Shown: positions 1 to 13,509 of the stretch, piece by piece
Numbering within the stretch: the first letter of the stretch is position 1
Layout: every line of letters starts with the position of its first letter
DNA from: Oxyruncus cristatus
Taxonomy: Eukaryota > Chordata > Aves > Passeriformes > Cotingidae
NCBI GenBank assembly: GCA_013399855.1
Contig: VXAY01003150.1
Span: 1,385,821 to 1,449,820, forward strand
Reading direction: 5' to 3'
Length of the DNA: 64,000 bases
The notes under the pieces: generated by a model
Seen by the model: only the letters and a program-made list of their open reading frames with translations
Database searches by the model: none
Told to the model about the DNA's origin: nothing
Position numbers and translations under genes: made by a program

Positions 1-262
1 CCGAGCCCCGCAGCCCCCCGGGCGCGGTCCGGGCCGCGGCGCCTCCCGGCTCCTCCCGCCTCCCTCCCCGGGGCAGCGGCGCGTCCCGGCGCCCGCGGGA
101 AGGCGGCGGCTGGATCAGCCTCTCCCGGGCGCGGGGCACACGCGCTCCGGCGAGCGGGGAGACGGGGGGCTCCCGAGTTTGTTTACTTGGGATCCGCGTC
201 TCTTTTCCCCGGGATTCCCTTTTCTGCCGGCGTAGCGGATCGGCGGCGGTGCTGTGCTGGGG
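1..262. promoter_or_regulatory. SPSB4: CpG island at the SPSB4 5' end
   Basis: The first roughly 260 bases are very GC-rich with dense CpG dinucleotides, and composition drops sharply to AT-rich just after the splice donor at 270. This is the usual signature of an unmethylated vertebrate CpG-island promoter or first exon. A forkhead-like TGTTTAC lies near 180-187. No TATA box is visible. The island is cut by the left window edge, so the core promoter may lie partly outside. Assignment to SPSB4 is inferred from strand, from the donor, and from being the only such island upstream of the coding exon. Confidence 0.75.
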
Positions 263-269
263 GTTTGTG
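1..269 (+). other. SPSB4: SPSB4 non-coding exon 1 (5' UTR; start not determined)
   Basis: The GC-rich segment ends in TTTGTG followed by a consensus donor GTAAGT at 270-275. No ATG occurs on the + strand between 1 and 269, so this exon cannot start a protein and fits a leader exon. SPSB genes commonly have a non-coding first exon followed by a large exon with the start codon. The transcription start cannot be placed from sequence and may lie left of the window. Confidence 0.6.
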
Positions 270-275
270 GTAAGT
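270..275 (+). other. SPSB4: Splice donor of SPSB4 intron 1
   Basis: GTAAGT is a perfect match to the intronic half of the U1 donor consensus. It sits exactly where CpG-rich sequence changes to AT-rich sequence. It opens an intron of about 22.8 kb to the acceptor at 23099, or slightly longer to the one at 23255. Confidence 0.6.
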
Positions 276-3200
276 TTGCGGTGGGTGAATTCTTCAGTTC
301 GTGGGAATTCTGTGTTTTGTTGGACCGTGTGTGGAGAAGCGTTTGTGGTTTGTTTGTTTTGTTGTTTTGTTTTTAAACAGTGCTGGTTTTCAAGCTGGTG
401 TTTAGAGAAATATACTTGTGAACCGTTTTCTTGTCTATAACGAAGTGGTTTACGGTAGAAACTACTTTCCTGAGCTGCATATTAGAATTATTTGTGGATG
501 TTGGATAACCGGAGATTTACGATTCTTATGAGCTGAATTAGTCTGACTTCGCGCTGGCGAAAGCAAAACCTCTTGCCTAACGATTGCCACAAGCTAATGT
601 TTTACAGTGGTTACTTGGTGCTTTTTCAGGCAGTAAAAAACAGACCTCAGTTCAACTTAGACGGATCTGAAATACTAAACTGTCCTCTCTGTAAGACTAA
701 GAGGCAAGCTGAACCTTTGTTAAGACAAGTCTGAATTTGTATGCGAGACTTGTGTTTCAACAAAGGGAGGTATTGACTGAATTTGCCCTCACGTTACTTG
801 TGAGAACTCGGAGCCAGGCAGTGGGGTTTGCTGTCGCTGGTAGGAAGCTGTTCCTGCAGAAGCACCAAGGGCAGGGGAGCTGAACGCTGCCCTCGCAGCC
901 CCATTCATTGCTGGAGAGGCTTCGGCGTTGATGTGGCAGCGTCCGTGCTGCCAGCGGATCATTTTTATTTCTTTGTGCCCAGGACTTAGAGTGTAGACTG
1001 CTACAGGGTGGGAAGTGTCCTATATAGAGAGATGGCCAGCTACCACTTCAGCCGCTGGTTTGATGTAGGCTGCAGCCCTTCGGTATTTAAGTCATACCTG
1101 CTATTTTCACAGTGCTCTGTTTGCCTTCCGGTGACAGAGGCAATCCCTGATAAGATATCTCCATGTTGCAAAAGAGCTTATCGGGAGAAAAAAATAGCCC
1201 CACAGAGTTACCCTGCACGAGTCAGGCCAGTTTCAGCCATAGGCATCAAGAGTATCTCGAAGGATGCTACATTTTTAATGTTGTTTCTGTAACTAAAGGA
1301 GCCCGTCAGGGATGTGAATATCAAATTGCTGTGAGATTATTTGGTGCTGCTGACAGAGAAATGCCAGATACCGTATGTTCTCTTAACAACAAGCGGAAGT
1401 TTTATAACTGCCCTTCGTCACGTTAGTGTGGTTTCCTTGGTAGCTAATGTGCCTCAGTGCCTTGCTGCTGACTCTGGATGTCCTTGGATGACCGTCCTGT
1501 GCCTCAGTGTCCCTGCCAGGGCTGAAGGGAGACCCAGTACTTCTCTGCATCACAAGGATGATAAAACTTCACAGTTCTGTGCCTTGCTGAGGCCCTCATG
1601 TGGGTGTTGCTCTGGAAGTACATACTGGTGCTGGTAGGCTCGGAGAGCTCTGTGTTCACACCCATACCATCCTGCCAGTGTGTTTGGCTTTGCAAATGTC
1701 TCTGCAGCCAGATTTGAAACGCTGGGCTTCCTGCTCAACAGGCTGTGGGGCTCGGGAATAACAAAGCAGTGCCACCTTTTTGCCAGGAACTTTTCAGAGT
1801 TGCGAGACCTTTTTTTGTTCGTTTGTTTGGTTTTTTTTTTAATAGAAGCATGAAAACCTGCATGAGAATTAATAATCAGATATCTTGTTTCTTGAAACAA
1901 CCGGAACTTCTGATTTTTGGTTTGACCAAATTACAGTCATCTTTATGACTCGTGTTGGTGCAGCATAGGAATTCCTGAATGATGGGCCATCTCTCCGGTG
2001 ACTCCACAAGCAGCAGCTCATTAACTTGTCAGGCTTCATTGTTGCTGTGTAAACTTCTGTAATGGATTTTCCATGTACCAAGAAATATTCAAGGAAGCTA
2101 TTCTTGTCTCATTTTCCTTCACAATCACTGTTTGCTCCTCTTCTGTGCATAGGACACTGACCTCTTCTTGTGGGGAAGGAAGATAATGTTCATGGTGGCA
2201 CTTGATGTCATATTCCAGGACTCCGTCTGATGGTTACTTTGAGTTGGCTTCTTTTAACTGAGACAGCTGGAGAGTTTTCCTTCGAGGAGCTGTTTTGCCT
2301 ACACATTTGAAACACGATGACAGCAATTGAGGAAGATGGCATTACATGGTTTTCTGAGATGTTAATTGTTAAAAATACTTGGCTAAACTGAAGAGCAACA
2401 TCATGCTAGATACTCAGCTGTCCCATCCCCATAATTCTGCATGGCCAAGAAGCAGAGGGTAGGAAGAGGGATGCCTTTACCAGGTTCAAGGTCTGTAAGC
2501 CATGCTGTGTTTTAGCTGTCGGCTCTCTTTAGCCTGCTTGGCTGCTCACTACTGCTGCACTGACAACCTCTACTCAATTCTTTTTGTGCTGGGGCAGCAT
2601 CACTTCAGTGCCAATTTGAGGCTCTCAAAGTGGTAAATCCCAGGCTGGTAAATCTCAGGTTGAATAATGGTAATGCAGAGTGTCCTTGATACTCCTATTT
2701 CTGCCATCAGTTAGTGGGGATAAACGAACTCTTCTTAATAGAATATCCATGTAAAGGAAACCTAGATGTGTTTTCTTCTTAGCAGGTTTCCCAGGATGGA
2801 GGATGGACATACATATTGCTGGATTTGATAAATCCTGAAGACCAAAGTGAGATTGATGGCAGAGAGGAGTGGAGGCTGCCTTCCTAATGCCATCCAGGAA
2901 GCAAACCTGGACTCCTGGCTCCAGTGATGAAGGGCTCCATGCTGGCAAAACTGTTTAGATGGACACAGTGAACTTAGTGTGGTATCCCTGATCTCTGTCA
3001 ATGAATGTGGAGCTGGAGGCTAGTGGATATACACACATATTGTCCTGGGAATTTAAACCATTTATTAAGCCAGTATAGATCCTTTTCCTGTGATGAAGAC
3101 ATTGCTTAAATCTGCCCACTGAACAGTTAACCAGTTTTTGAAGTCAAAACTCTATGTAAAGTTGCTGTGTGTAGCTAAATATTTGCTAATAATTCTAGAA

Positions 3201-5411
3201 GTTAGTGTTGTTGGACTTACTGTTTGAAAATAAACATGTGCTGTGGGTTGAAACTTGCCAGACCAGATAGCTACCTCGCCCACACTTATTTTTCATGGGG
3301 TTGTGTACATGGTAGTGAATCTGCGTCACTCCCTGCAGCACACACAGCCTTCAGGCCTGACTTTAAGCTGTCTTTGTAACATGTAACTTAGGCAGCAGAG
3401 ACCTCTGTTAGCTGACGTACAGTTGTGCTGTAGGATGAGATGTTGATGCATCACGCGCTTCCTGGAGGAGCAGTTCATGTCTTCAGACTCCTTGAACTTC
3501 AGTCAACTTATGCTCGACTTGTTTGTGGGAGTTGGTTGTTTGGAGCGTTTTGCTTACTTGCTTTGAAAAGGTGCATGTGCATCACTAATACTGGTGCTAG
3601 ACTGCAAACGCACCAGGGAGTGCTCCTCCTAAAGGGCTGATTACAGAGTTGACTGATAAGTTTCTCAAAGAACAACAGTTGTTTGTTATTTTGTTACAGT
3701 GTCCAGGCTACTGTTGCTTGAAGACAGCAGTGCAGTGTGCTTGACCTGTGCTCTATCAAGGGTTAAAGTATTTGAAATGGTGGGTACTGTCTGAATCCCA
3801 TGTTCAGGTGATGTCTGGAATGATGTCAGGAAATGCCTCTCCTGTGCCTCAGCTGCTTGTACAGCTCCACAGCACACAGTCCTTTAGATCGGATGGTGAT
3901 GAAATTAGGTTTGGAGTTTTGGGGGTTTTTTTGTGTTTGGAAAACTGACAGTATAATAAGTAGCATTCACAATCTATCAAGGAAAAATGCTTGCCCTGAA
4001 GAGATTTAATTTTAAAGCAAAGCTTAAAGAAAACAGTGTGCCCCAGTAGCCTTGGTGGCAGTGTGAAAAAAATGCATCAAAGAGGAGAGCAAGAAAATGT
4101 GGCTTATGTTTTGGGAGCAGTGCTGGTTAAGAGAGAGCAGTGCTCACAGTGTGCCATGACTTAGGGTTAAGAACTGCAGTGCAATTTGGCTGTCAATAAT
4201 TGATTAAAACTTGATGGTTCTATTTTGTCTACCTCTATGCTGTTTAAGAGTGGGCCTGCCCATCAGGAGTGCTAGGTAGAGCTCACTACTTCCCTTCCTT
4301 TGGCTCCTTTTCCACCAAAAATGGAGTAGTGTCAGGTACTAGCCTATTGAAATGTACATGTGTGTATATTTATATTTTTTAGGGGGCGTCACCTTTGCCT
4401 CAGAGGCCAATGTGGTGCGGCACCTACTTTCTGTAGCAATCGAAATGCAGAAATTTAACATGATTGCTGTGGTTTGGCCATAGCAATGAAGGACATGAGG
4501 AGAGTTTGTATCTGTTTCCTTCTTTAGTGAGAGGTGAGGTGCCTGGGCTAAAGCACAGGTGTTCTGTGACCTAAATCCGTTTATACTGAAGCCATTTGAA
4601 CTCAGACCAATGCTGAGCAGTATTCTCTATAATTTTTTGCTTCTCTATGCTTATTTTGCTTATATTTGCATTGAACATCATGGGGTAATCCTGCTCATGA
4701 CTGGTGTCAGATGACAGGTTTTATTGTGTTGCACTGCAGAGTGCGGGTGACTTAGCAACTTTATCTTCGAGGATTTGTCAGAGGCTGAAATGACAAGTAA
4801 GCTTTGGTGTGCAGCATGAAGCTCAGCAATATAGAGATCCATCTTGGAGCTGATTGCAAGCTAATTCTTTCAGAGCCATACAGCAGACTCCTTAGTTGAG
4901 TTTGCTCTCTTGATTTAAACACACACTTCCAAAAGCTTGTTCTCATACTGCCTTTCTCATTCTACCCTTTGCCAAAGTCTGGTGTGCACTTGTCTGCTCT
5001 TGTGCCTCTCTGTGGTAACAACTCCTAAAGAAGATTTTGCAAAGAGATTTTGCGAGGGGGGAAAAAGATTTGGTCGTATTTCCACTGTCTTTTCAGAAGA
5101 ATGAGGATTTCCTTCCTGCAGAGACAGGTCCATGCTTTGGGACCTAACTGTGGTCTGGACTGCAGTAGTTCATCTCCTGAAACCTCCCCTCGCTGGGAGA
5201 GGGAGATGCTGAGTGAACTTCCTCTGGAGTGGCTGGACAGCCTGGGATTCCTTTTGTCTGCAGGCAGCAGGAGGGACTGTTGGCTGCTGACTTCGCTGTT
5301 GTATTTCTTCAGCGTTTTTTCTGCTGGGTACCTGAATATGGCCCAGCTCTGTGTAAGAGGGGAAAGTGAGGCCGGTACCTAGAGACCATTCAAGCTCCCT
5401 CTACACCTGGT

Positions 5412-5428
5412 AGCAGCAGCAGCAGCAA
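5412..5428. repeat. (AGC)n trinucleotide run
   Basis: Five tandem AGC/GCA units followed by an imperfect unit. It is a short, intronic and probably polymorphic microsatellite with no coding context. Confidence 0.8.
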
Positions 5429-8400
5429 CAGCCTCATGTAGCCTTGTTTAGAAAAGGAGTTTCTTGAATGTTTGTTTCTTGAATGTTTAAAAATCAACCT
5501 ACTTAGAATTGCTTTTTCATGTGAGAGCACTTGCATGGCTTTAGGCATGGACAAAGGTGAGATTTTTCAAGTCTGATGAAAGGTTTAGGTGCTCAGTTGT
5601 CGCTTAATTTTAACTGCTTTTCCTCCATCTCTTCTTCAAAGGAATGCAGAAACAAATTGCCTCTAGTAAAAGCAAATGTTGGAGGTCACAGTTTTAAAAG
5701 AAAGCCTCATTGCACAAAGTATTTACATCACAGCCACATTTTATACTGAGAATGTGCTGTCCACAGAAATCACTAAATGCAGATTGTAGGCATAATCATG
5801 ATCTGCGTACTGGGTTTTTTGTTTTCCTTTAAGAATATTCTAAAAAATAGTTTTGTGAGGGAGAGATGAAAATGGCTTGAAAGAAAGTTGACTGCTGTCT
5901 TTCAAAACTGAACTAATTCTCCAAATCTGGAGCTTATTTCCTAATTATTTTATGATAGAAGCGACACAAAATTAAACAATAAATGCACTATTTTGTTGAC
6001 AAGGACTGTATTACTTGACAGGAGAGAAAATGCCATGATAGTCGAAATCTATGTATAGCTAAGGAAATAGTTGGTTTAAGTGGTGAATAAGGGCAATTTT
6101 GAACACTGAGCTTTAAATATTTTCTAAGTTACTAGCAAAATTATAAAAGGTTTCTTGTTTTGAGAATTAAAGATAGTTTGGACACACAGAGTAATCTGAG
6201 AGCCAGTACTGGTACTTTTGAAACTTCCTTTTCCAATTTAAGTGTTGTAGACTCCATTTCCAAAATGAGCTCTGCTCTGTTCCTCACTAAAGGTTGTCAT
6301 ATACTTTTGACTGCAGAACTGTAGTGTTATGAAGTGAATAGTTGCTTTAAAATAGAGTTTAATTTGTTTGTACTTACGTTTTCTGCTCAGTGATGTCATT
6401 GCATTTAATTTTGTAGCGTGTCCTTATTTGATTTAATTTCTGTGAGTTGTTGGCTGAAGTTACAAATGATCTGAAAATTCGGTGTAGCTGAAGTGGGAAT
6501 TTAGGAGTTAAAATTGCAGCCCGGTCCTTATGGTGTTATTTGTGTTATTTTCTGGCTGAGGCACTTGGTTGAGGTTAAAAAAAAAAAACCCATTAAAATT
6601 AACCAAACAAATGGAGTCGTTAAAATTTATCTTGAAAGTTTATCCTAATTTAACTTGTAAAGGTGTACTTGCAGATATTTTTGTCTGATTTGTGTAACAT
6701 ATTTGCATGGGGAATTGAGTGTCTGTTCCTCGTGGCTTATTACTAATCTACTTGGATTTACATTGAGGATCTCAGTGGGTGATAGGAGCACATGCTGAAC
6801 TCTTTCAAAGACTGAGAGTATTTTGAGGCTCCAGCTGATTCACTTGGGCAGGGCCATTATTTCATCCTATGCCCAGGAAAGAAGGAGCCAGCAGTGAGTG
6901 CCCCTCTGGGCAGGTGTTAAACCTGAGACTGTTGAGAAATTTAATTTTGACCTTTGATGTTTTCATCCCATGCTTGAAGGAAGTCCGTGTCCGTGGAGTG
7001 CAGGTGGTTATTTTGGGGGTCTGACCCCGCAAGGAGGTTTAGGTGCATTATGTCACCTTTCTTTCAAAAACTATGATGCAGCATAAAGAAGTCAAAATGC
7101 CGTTTTCCTTGTTGCTGTTGAAAACTGTTGTCAGGCGTTTCAGAGATGACAGAAGTTGTTTGAAGTAAAGACGATGACACATCAAAGTGTATAAAAGACA
7201 GGAACATTGCCATCCTGACCTCGTTTGGACTGCGTTGCTGCACATTACTGTTACATCTGGTTTGTGCCAGCACCTGACTGTCCCTGCATTTCAGTACTGT
7301 CAGTCTCTGGTGCTGTTAACATCTGGGTAATACTGTGATATTCTCACTTCTAATTCTGAGTGTACTGATCATTGACTAAATATTTATACAGTCCTTTGGT
7401 TTTGATGTTTTAAGATAAAAAGGGTGGGGTTTCTATTATCTCTTGTATTCAAAGGCAAATAATGCATTGAAGCTTTTTGATAATTTAAAATATTATAACA
7501 TAAAATAAATAAATGCCTCTGTACTTTGGTCAGTGCTGATGTAACTCCTTCCAGTAGTCGAGGAAACCTTACACACAGTTCACTGATGGCTTGTTTAGAC
7601 TAAGATGCAGCGTTGTAAGTGCAATGATTGTCTACCAAAGATGCAAGAATGTGCTCAGGAAGGATTTGTTACAACATGTATGGTATCTTATCCTTTGAGG
7701 TTTAAATAGAACGAGATATATTAAACAAGCATGACCGTGAGACCTGGAATATGTACTTGTTGTTTTTAAGTTTTTTGGTGTTCATTTTAATGGCATTTGA
7801 AGCAAAATGTGTGGGTGGAGAGACGGAAGAGAGGGTCGCCTGTGAGATCTCTCCCTTGATAGCCACATACTGGAGTGTGGATGTAGCAGGAACAGGGAAA
7901 GAGAGGAACATTCAGCAGCACGAGTTCTTGAAGGTGCACCTGGAGAAAAGGTGATTAATTTGTCAAAGGCACTAAGCCTAAGTATTTGTCAGGATTTAAA
8001 AATGAAACAGGGAGTGAAAATAGACCTCAGAGGCTGGGTGCACCTGTCAGAAACTGTCAGAGTTGCTGCAAGATCCTTCTGTGATGCTCAGACTCCTATG
8101 AGGAGTCAGCACTGACGTAACATTCCCTCCCTCAGCTCAGTAAGCTGCAGTTGGATGGGAGAAAGTGCATGAGGCTGCTGCCTTGAATTCATGTCTAGGG
8201 ATATAGTGGTCTTTCAGTTTACAATTCTTTTTTTTTGTTCCAGTGAGCCACCTCCAGCATTGATAATTGGCTTGTATTTCCTGCTCTTAGAGCCTGTAAT
8301 AAGAATTAACAGCTTGGTTTTACTCAAATACACCTCTTTCTAGCAATGCTGAATAATAGTGCAAGGGGAGAAAAAAAATCCATATGTGCTAGGTCATCAC

Positions 8401-10855
8401 AGTTTGACTGCTGGAAAAAGACACCAGAGGGAAATTCAAGCTGAAATGTATCAACACCCCAGGGATGTGAGAGCGACTGAGGAGTTCGCTTTTACCGCTG
8501 TACTCCACCCACATCCTGCTAATAGAGGACATGGGAGCAGGAAGTCTTCGTGAAGGCAGAAGCCAACCCTCTCCCTTTACTCCCTTTATTTTTAGACTTT
8601 ATGTATTCCCTGTGGTAAAATAGTTTGGAACTTGGGGGAGCTATATCTAAGGTTGGGTATAAACATGACTTAGCAGCAACTGCTGCTTGGTGTGTGATCA
8701 CTCAGGACATGAGCAGAGACTGTTTCTCTCACCCTGTAGCTGGAGGTTGGTTTATTGTGATGTAATTCCAGTGTGTGGAGTTCTGATGTCATGTTTGTTT
8801 TTGCAAATGGATGGAGATAGTGAATTAATGCAGAGATGTTTTTCTTTATGTTTTGACTGTTGGAAAAAGCGGGAAAATCACTGGCTAAAGCTGGCATCTA
8901 AATTTAGACATCTGAATGAACAATGCAGGAAGCAGTAGCATGGCAAGCAGCTCAGTTCCTCTGGAGCCCTGCTGGCTGGCAGTATGGACACTTTGGGCAC
9001 TTAATGCATGCAGGCATCTGAACTGTGCAGAGCAGGCATCTTTCACACCTCTGGTGAAAAATGTGTGTGGGATACTTCTGGATAATCCTTAGGCCAAGGC
9101 CAAACTGTCAGTTTTATATAACTTTACTCAGAGCTCCCAATGAAGTGGCCTTCACAAGGGATTTTTTGCGTGTAATTTTTTTGGGTCTGAATATTTGTAA
9201 ATTTTTGCTTCCACAGCTGTTCCGTGTTTGGTTTCTGCAGTGGTAAGAAATGTGGTATGCTCAAATCAAAGCTGAGGCTGATGGTCTGCTGTAGAAATAT
9301 GATTGTAAGGGAAAATTCAAGCAGTTACTTTATTACAGCAAAGATGTGTGGGTTGATGGGCTTGCTGGAATTCAATTCGTGTGTTTAGGTCTCGTGGTAC
9401 AAGAAGAAATTTTATTACATGTAATAATAAGCTTTTGAAATAAAGGGCATTATCTTTCATTTTAATCACTCTGCCTTAATAGCAGGGAAGAAAAAAATCA
9501 TTGTTTTTTAATAAGAGACCCAACTCCGTTCTCAGTGTTTCTTAGAATGACATTTTAATTGAATTTTGTATTTATGGGACTGATACTTAAAACTTGTCAT
9601 TCTCATGCATTCTTGCCTGTTTCCCCACTGTATATTGATCAGTTGTATTTTAAAGAGTGTAAGCTTCTGTCCTGCTCATCTTGCCAAACAAGAATTCCAT
9701 AAACAATTCTTTGTGAAGAAAATTATTATTTCTATTGGTAATTTTTAACGTGCAGCTTTAATATTCAGCTACATTTCTCTTGTTAACACGAACCATTATG
9801 TATGTGCTTCATATTCAGTATGTGAACAGCTTGTAAATAAATTACAAAAGTAGGTTTAAATTTCATGCCTGTACTTAGGAAAACTAATGGATGGTAATCA
9901 GTGTAATGGCTGATGATAGATTGTGCTGTGCCAGCAGGGGAACTGGCGCCCAGAAAAAGTAACACCAGATCAGGAATGGCTAGAGACTGGTTGGTGAATG
10001 TGTTCTTCTCCAGATGCTTTTTTAATGCCTTCAATTAACTTGATTAAGCAGCTTAGCTTAAGTAAGCAGAATTTGTGACTTGGAAGTTCTCCCACGTAGC
10101 ATTTCCCCATTGCCTCAGGAATTACTTCCCTCAGTACTGTGTCCCTGTGAAGCAGGCAGCCTCGGTTGCTCCTGTGTCTTGCACAGACTTGAGGTGCTGT
10201 ATTCTTAGTATGAGAGGCACATGCAGGGGTGGTTTTTTTTCCTCTCTGCAATTGGCTCTTGGCAGAAGTCATAAATCACAGTGATTTCTGCACAGTGCAA
10301 TTGAATGGTGCCTGACTACCTTTATTTTTTATTGGTATTGAGAGTTCCCCCCTGCTTAGATCACTCTGAATCCTTTGTCAGCAGAGCAGAACATGCCCTC
10401 TCTGCTTCTGAGCCTGGTTTTGTAGATCAGGGTCAGCTCTGAATGCCATCCTCTGGTACCTGAGCTGGGTGGCTGGAGTATCTATGTAGGGCCTGGCCGA
10501 AACAGTGGCTGGGGGGATTTTAGGTCTGGGATTCTTCGGTCAAGAGCACTCTGTGCCATGTTCCCATTATAGCTCTTAAAGGTGCATTTTCTGATTGCTC
10601 TTGGCTGTGTTGGCTGCAGCTGTGGCACAGTTCACCAAAGACTTTCCCTCCAAATACTCACCAGTCAAGTGGCTGCTCTGATATTCTTCTGACCACCGTT
10701 TTAAGGTAGTGGTTCCAAAGTAAGGGAATTGTTCTCAGGGACCACTTTGGAATATAATTAAATTTCCTAATTGTACCAGCAGTGTCCTTACGAGGTAACC
10801 TGGTGCATTCTCTTTCCTGCCCAAAGGTTTTATCCTTGCAGCATGTGTCATTAGA

Positions 10856-10872
10856 TAGGAATAGGAATAGGG
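10856..10872. repeat. (TAGGAA)n hexamer repeat
   Basis: Nearly three copies of TAGGAA in tandem, the last degenerating to TAGGGA. Short intronic simple repeat. Confidence 0.75.
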
Positions 10873-13157
10873 ATGTTAAGCAGGGAATTAGATGGTAGCA
10901 GAGTTCTGATGTCCATCGTTTTGCTTTCCATGTCTCCTCCCTTTCCAGTAAGGATGGTGGTTATGTTATGGTATCCCATATTTTTCAGAGCACAGAAAAA
11001 TGGCCTCAGATGGAACCATTTCTTTATGTATCCTACAGACTCTGATGGTACTGGGGAACCCACCCATTAGTACCGACTGCAGCACAAAAAGGATTGACTG
11101 CTGGGTACTGAGGCAGCCCAGAGCTCTGAGAGGCTCAGCTCTTGTGTTCACAGCTGCTGGCTCAACAAAACATTGATTTCCAAATTGTAGGTCTTTCTGG
11201 TTCTGGCTTGTAGGTTTTTATATAAATATAAGTATTTCTGGAGTATCAGAAGTTGCAGTGTCTCACACAGATTGTCATTAAATCCATGTAGTAGCTTCAG
11301 AAATTGGGATCTGTGTTTGTTAGTGTTTTGGGTTTTTATCCTTAAGAGAATTTCAGTGAGGAGCCTGACACTACATCTACCTTTTCTGCTCCCCTTGATC
11401 ATGCTTTGTTAATCAGAAGTGATGATGTGTTTTGATACTTACTTTAGTCTAGACTGGGATTAAACCTGGTATCTGCTTCCTAATGGAAGGTGAGGACTGA
11501 GTGTGCTTCCATGATCCTTCTCTTTCTATAAGTGTTAGGTGGGGACACAAATCTCTTAAAAGTGTGCTAAAAAATGGGTAAAATTTTAAGCCACATGTGG
11601 CTTCCCAGTATTAAAGAAGCTGACAATGGGATGTACAGGCAAAGGGGGAAAAAGGGATGAAAAGGAAAGGGAAGCTGGAAATCAGGATCGTAACAAAAAG
11701 CCCTTTGCCATAAATTTGTGATGGAGATGATATGTAGGGCAACTGAATATATTTTTCATTCCTTCCTTCACTGTGGAGGAAGATCCTGGTTCACGACAGG
11801 GATTATTCAAGTAGTTAGAAGCGTTATTAAACTTCCGGGGTTTAATGCTCCATTAAAGTTCCATACTGTGTAAATTACTTCCTTCAAACTTGTCTCTATT
11901 TTTGATCTCTTTACTGTAAATTGTAACAGAGTTCCTGCTAAATATAAAAATGCACAACTGCTCTTGATCCTGTGATTCTAGTAGCAATTTCTGTGTCTGC
12001 ACAGTGCTTGGGGGAAAAGTGTACATTGGTTTGTCTGTTGAAAGAGTGGCTGGAATTTAACCCCCCTTGGATTTCTAGTATCTTTAGATATTCTTTTTCC
12101 TTCCTAGATAGTATTTTTTTTTATCTGTTGGCCAAAAGCCTTGTTTTTCTCCTCTGAAACTATTTCTAGTGTTTGTGCAGTATCCCACATGGTTTTACAT
12201 TCAACAGAGTGGTGTGATTTGTATGTGACTTCCAAGTCTTTTCCAATAGTAAATGATAGTTTGTTTGATAAAGGCAAACTTTCATTTAGGCTCAGGTGAA
12301 TACCTTGGTTAGATGTCAAATGGTTCTGAAATGATCTTTGTATTAGTCCACCTAATTTTAACCTTCTTGTGGTTTACTTGAGGATGTGGTAAACAAAAAC
12401 AAGTCTAGCCCTGAAGTAGGAAAAAAAAAATTCCCAATATTTTTTTGGGTCATAATGAGTGTATTATGGTTTTTATAACTCAATGGGAAAATAATTTCTT
12501 CTACTGGATGTAGTCCCTTTTAAAGATATCTATAAATGTTATCTTTATTCTTTATTATTCTGGCGATCAAGGCAATCTGTATATCTCAATGAAATCTAGG
12601 GGTTTGTTTTTACAGAATTAAAAACTCTGAGTGTTTTTTTTGATGTATATTACACCTGTTGCTGGAGCTTAGCTTATAATTACTGATGTGCTTTCTCTTT
12701 GAGTGAAGTACTGCTGATCCAAATTTAGACGGAGCACTTTTTCCTCCAGGGCAAAACAGGTCCCTGCCTGAGCTATTGGAGAATCAGTGTGTGGGAGATT
12801 TAGATGATGTCTTGAAGAACCTTTGCAAAAATATCAAATATGGGGGTTTTGTACAAAGACTAATTGGAACACACTTATTTCAGTGGCAGTACACCTAAAG
12901 ATTAGTTCTACTATATGTTTATTGCCATCAAACTGCATTCCTGGTGCGCTTTTCTTCCAAGTAACTTTCAATCTTTTTTCCCCCCTTTTCACCCAATACA
13001 TTAAAAAATGAAGTATAGTTAGTAATGAATTGTTACAAATAAAATGCCACTTACAAGAAAACTCCCTGTGGAAGACTGCTTAGCAGGGGGAACTGGAGTG
13101 TGAAGTTATTTTGAGAAATACAGACCTTGCGTTTGAGCTTACAGATCACAGTTTGCA

Positions 13158-13496
13158 TTAAGACTCCTGTAGACAGGCACAAAGCTGATTTATTTTTATC
13201 CATACCTCTATTAGGAAGTCTAGTGTGGGTTTTTTAAAGTACTCTCCTGTTGTCAAAAATACCTGAAATCGTTGGCGCTTGTAACAAGAAATTTTTTGAG
13301 GATGTGCATTGTTACGTCGGTAGTAGCGACTCAGAGTAGCAACTCCTTTCACCATGGCTTTTTCTAGTTGGAGGCCCTCGCTGACACTGCAGAGTCCGTG
13401 ATACTTTTTCTCTGTAGAACAGTAGTTGTTTGAAAAGGCAGCCTTTCCCCTTAGTCTGGCTCTAGGACAGTGGAAGATCCAGAAAGAACACAACAT
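13158..13496 (-). other. Unrecognised coding-like open segment on the minus strand
   Basis: A 112-codon open frame on the strand opposite SPSB4. Its middle (13263-13386) reads through in one frame, with basic and aromatic residues such as SRYYRRNN and CYKRQRFQ. It carries about seven CpGs in an otherwise CpG-poor intron. On the minus strand this core is followed by GTATTT (a possible donor) and preceded by CTGCAG (a possible acceptor, but without a good pyrimidine tract). I do not recognise the protein. It could be a small exon of an antisense transcript, a decayed retrocopy, a conserved regulatory element or chance. It lies next to the CR1 insertion but on the other strand, so it is not CR1 pol. 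Confidence 0.2.
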
Positions 13497-13509
13497 TCCA
13501 CATAGCCGC

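Larger units (their letters stand above)
276..13157 (+). other. SPSB4: SPSB4 intron 1, proximal part: no gene seen
   Basis: This is AT-rich, mostly single-copy sequence. Open frames on both strands are short, overlap one another, and match no protein family I recognise; the longest is about 116 codons (1550-1900, minus). Visible items are a GATA-motif group at 1148-1182, an AGC trinucleotide run at 5412-5428, a TAGGAA hexamer repeat at 10856-10872 and scattered short A/T homopolymers. I see no tRNA, no transposon body and no CpG island after the first exon. Confidence 0.6.

Noticed and set aside
249..440. 63-codon + frame overlapping the exon 1 donor
   Set aside because: Its apparent upstream part has no ATG within the predicted exon 1 proper that survives splicing (the frame runs through the GTAAGT donor into the intron), and the peptide is low-complexity Cys/Val/Phe.
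5050..5382. 110-codon + frame with an N-terminal basic stretch
   Set aside because: No recognisable domain, no good splice context and no CpG or codon signature; treated as chance.
9930..9950. CCAGCAGGGGAACTGG resembling a CTCF core
   Set aside because: It deviates from the GGGGGC portion of the motif; not strong enough without a matrix score.
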